DNA from: Zeimonas sp044507525
GTDB taxonomy: Bacteria; Pseudomonadota; Gammaproteobacteria; Burkholderiales; Burkholderiaceae_E
Reading direction: 5' to 3'
Assembly: GCA_044507525.1 (NCBI GenBank)
Contig: JBIQJM010000141.1
Coordinates: forward strand, 1-6,874
Length of the DNA stretch: 6,874 nucleotides
In this document: positions 6,072-6,874 of the stretch, in pieces
Position numbering within the stretch: position 1 is the first letter of the stretch
Layout of the letters: each line of letters starts with the position of its first letter
The notes under the pieces: generated by a model
What the model was told of the DNA's origin: nothing
Database searches by the model: none
Seen by the model: the letters and a program-made list of their open reading frames with translations, nothing else
Program-made: the position numbers and the translations under genes

Positions 6072-6602
6072 ATGGCGCGCATTCCCTACGTTCCCGCCGA
6101 TCTCGCCGAGCCGCGTGCGATCGTCGACGCGGTCCGTGCCCGTCGCGGCGGCACGCTGTTGAACCTCGATCGCATGCTGCTGCACAGCCCGGAACTCGCC
6201 TCGGGCTGGAACACCTTCCTCGGTGCCGTGCGCACGAAGCTCACGCTGTCGCCGAAGCTGCGCGAGCTGGCCATGTGCGTGGTCGCCGTGCTGAACGGTG
6301 CGGAATACGAATTCGTCCAGCACGCACCCGAGTTCCGCAAGGCGGGCGGCACGCAGGCGCAGCTCGACGCCTTGCGCGATCCGGCGAAGGCGCGCACCGA
6401 CGAAACGCGGTTCGACGCCACCGAACGCGCCGCGCTCGCCGTGGCGATCGCCAGCACGCGTTCGGTGCAGGTGCCCGAGGCGGAGCTCGACGCGCTCGTG
6501 CGCCGGATCGGCGAACGCGAGACGGTCGAGTTCGTCGCGGTCGTCGCCGCCTACAACATGGTGTCCCGCTTCCTCGTCGCGCTCGGCGTCGAACCCGAGT
6601 GA
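6072..6602 (+). CDS. Carboxymuconolactone decarboxylase / AhpD-fold family protein, cysteine-less
   Basis: 176 residues of the carboxymuconolactone-decarboxylase-like fold. The core motif is ELAMCVVAVLNGAEYEFVQH (65-84): E78 and H84 match the conserved Glu and His, but where AhpD has CEYC this protein has A77-E-Y-E80, so it cannot do AhpD-type thiol peroxidase chemistry. The only cysteine in that region is C69. The conserved LLNLDRMLLHSPELASGWNTFLG (29-51) and the C-terminal AAYNMVSRFLVALG (159-172) are typical of a widespread uncharacterised bacterial subgroup whose substrate I do not know. Soluble, no signal peptide. It starts 12 nt after hemN without a Shine-Dalgarno of its own, suggesting co-transcription and perhaps translational coupling. 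True gamma-carboxymuconolactone decarboxylase activity is unlikely, since no aromatic-degradation genes are nearby. Confidence 0.88.
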   Translation: MARIPYVPADLAEPRAIVDAVRARRGGTLLNLDRMLLHSPELASGWNTFLGAVRTKLTLSPKLRELAMCVVAVLNGAEYEFVQHAPEFRKAGGTQAQLDALRDPAKARTDETRFDATERAALAVAIASTRSVQVPEAELDALVRRIGERETVEFVAVVAAYNMVSRFLVALGVEPE

Positions 6603-6627
6603 GCGCCGGAAAGTCGATTTCCCGCGC
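6603..6627 (+). terminator. Hairpin directly after the hemN operon stop, no U-tract
   Basis: Immediately after the stop codon, GCGC (6603-6606) and GGAAA (6608-6612) pair with TTTCC (6618-6622) and GCGC (6624-6627) around a 5-nt loop, with one C/C mismatch. The position suits a terminator or an mRNA-end stabiliser, but no T-run follows. The stem ends 2 bp before the next -35 element. Confidence 0.35.
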
Positions 6628-6629
6628 GC

Positions 6630-6658
6630 TGGACATCCCGTCGGAAACCGGGTATCCT
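6630..6658 (+). promoter_or_regulatory. Sigma70-type promoter of the cold-shock gene
   Basis: TGGACA (6630-6635) matches the -35 consensus at five of six positions. It is followed at the ideal 17-bp spacing by TATCCT (6653-6658), four of six with the key first A, second T context and final T kept. Transcription would start near 6665. It is the only promoter-like pair in the correct orientation between 6603 and the csp start, and its spacing makes it the most convincing plus-strand promoter here. Confidence 0.6.
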
Positions 6659-6664
6659 GCGCCG

Positions 6665-6820
6665 CGCATACCGAACGAGTCGTCCATCTTTGCGTGTCCA
6701 GCCGGCCTGCCCTTTCCGGGTAGCGCGTCTCGAATACCTGATTGTTCCTCTTGATCTGTCTGCCGCCGCGGCGATGGCGCCCCGGTGTATTCCCGAACGC
6801 GTAACGAATGGAGCGCAAGC
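6665..6820 (+). other. Long 5' leader of the cold-shock gene
   Basis: If the promoter above is right, the leader is about 156 nt, close to the long thermosensing leader known for E. coli cspA (about 160 nt). It contains a pyrimidine-rich stretch (about 6740-6762) followed by the palindrome cgccgcggcg (6764-6773) and a second GC-rich block to 6785, which could hold alternative structures. I do not see a copy of the E. coli cold-box sequence. Thermosensor function is inference from family and length. Confidence 0.45.
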
Positions 6821-6824
6821 ATGA
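6774..6824 (+). other. 16-codon upstream ORF overlapping the csp start as ATGA
   Basis: The ATG at 6774 opens MAPRCIPERVTNGAQA, and its TGA (6822-6824) overlaps the csp ATG (6821-6823). It contains the csp ribosome binding site within its coding sequence. It has no Shine-Dalgarno of its own, so translation is doubtful, but if translated it would be coupled to csp. Confidence 0.2.
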
Positions 6825-6874
6825 GCAATCGAGTGACCGGCGTGGTCAAGTGGTTCAACGAGTCCAAGGGTTTC
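6821..6874 (+). CDS. CspA-family cold-shock protein, N-terminal 18 codons only
   Basis: The visible residues, MSNRVTGVVKWFNESKGF, are the start of a cold-shock domain: the first beta strand with the VKWFN signature and the beginning of the RNP1 motif KGFGFI, which the window edge cuts. Family members are about 67-70 residues, single OB-fold proteins that bind single-stranded RNA and DNA and melt mRNA structure in the cytoplasm. GGAG at 6810-6813, 7 nt before the ATG, is a good ribosome binding site. The gene has its own promoter and long leader rather than being read from the hemN operon. Which csp paralogue it is, and whether it is cold-induced, cannot be told from this fragment. Confidence 0.93.
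   Translation, partial: MSNRVTGVVKWFNESKGF

Noticed and set aside
3351..6818. Single minus-strand open frame of 1155 codons covering the whole hemN region antisense and joining the VanZ gene
   Set aside because: Only codons after 4598 on the minus strand (the VanZ part) show protein-like sequence. The remainder is His/Arg/Glu-rich antisense of hemN and its neighbour, expected when GC-rich third positions suppress stop codons.

Overview
The window is a GC-rich chromosomal segment, densely coding and with synonymous positions dominated by G and C. It looks like a betaproteobacterium, most likely Burkholderiales. The UbiD, HemN, SLT transglycosylase and carboxymuconolactone-decarboxylase-like proteins all have the length and wording I know from that group, but taxonomy is inferred from protein flavour only. 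There is no mobile element, phage, CRISPR, tRNA or rRNA signal. This is ordinary core-genome territory rather than an accessory island.

Layout: (1) Bases 1-1509, minus strand: an exported SLT-family lytic transglycosylase whose C-terminal, repeat-rich tail runs off the left edge. (2) Bases 1510-1852: a divergent intergenic region. It holds a good sigma70-like promoter and a long (~220 nt) leader for the transglycosylase, and a weak promoter and a TTG start for the next gene. (3) Bases 1853-3412, plus strand: ubiD, the prenyl-FMN-dependent decarboxylase of ubiquinone synthesis. (4) Bases 3351-4598, minus strand: a polytopic VanZ-family membrane protein, convergent with and overlapping ubiD by 62 bp. 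I read it as three VanZ-like units in tandem. (5) Bases 4599-4658: a 60-bp divergent promoter region. (6) Bases 4659-6059 and 6072-6602, plus strand: hemN (oxygen-independent coproporphyrinogen III dehydrogenase), followed 12 nt later by a carboxymuconolactone-decarboxylase/AhpD-fold protein without the CxxC pair. These are probably one operon. (7) Bases 6603-6820: a hairpin, a strong-looking promoter and a ~156-nt leader for (8) a CspA-family cold-shock gene starting at 6821 and cut off by the right edge.

Functionally, ubiD (quinone) and hemN (heme without oxygen) both serve respiration. The transglycosylase and the VanZ protein belong to the envelope. Nothing in the sequence ties these into one system. 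I did not find a convincing undescribed multi-gene system. The points most worth a second look are the threefold architecture of the VanZ protein, the very short or absent leaders at the vanZ/hemN divergent promoter, two short upstream reading frames whose stops overlap the ubiD and csp start codons, and the expanding 15-bp repeat in the transglycosylase tail.
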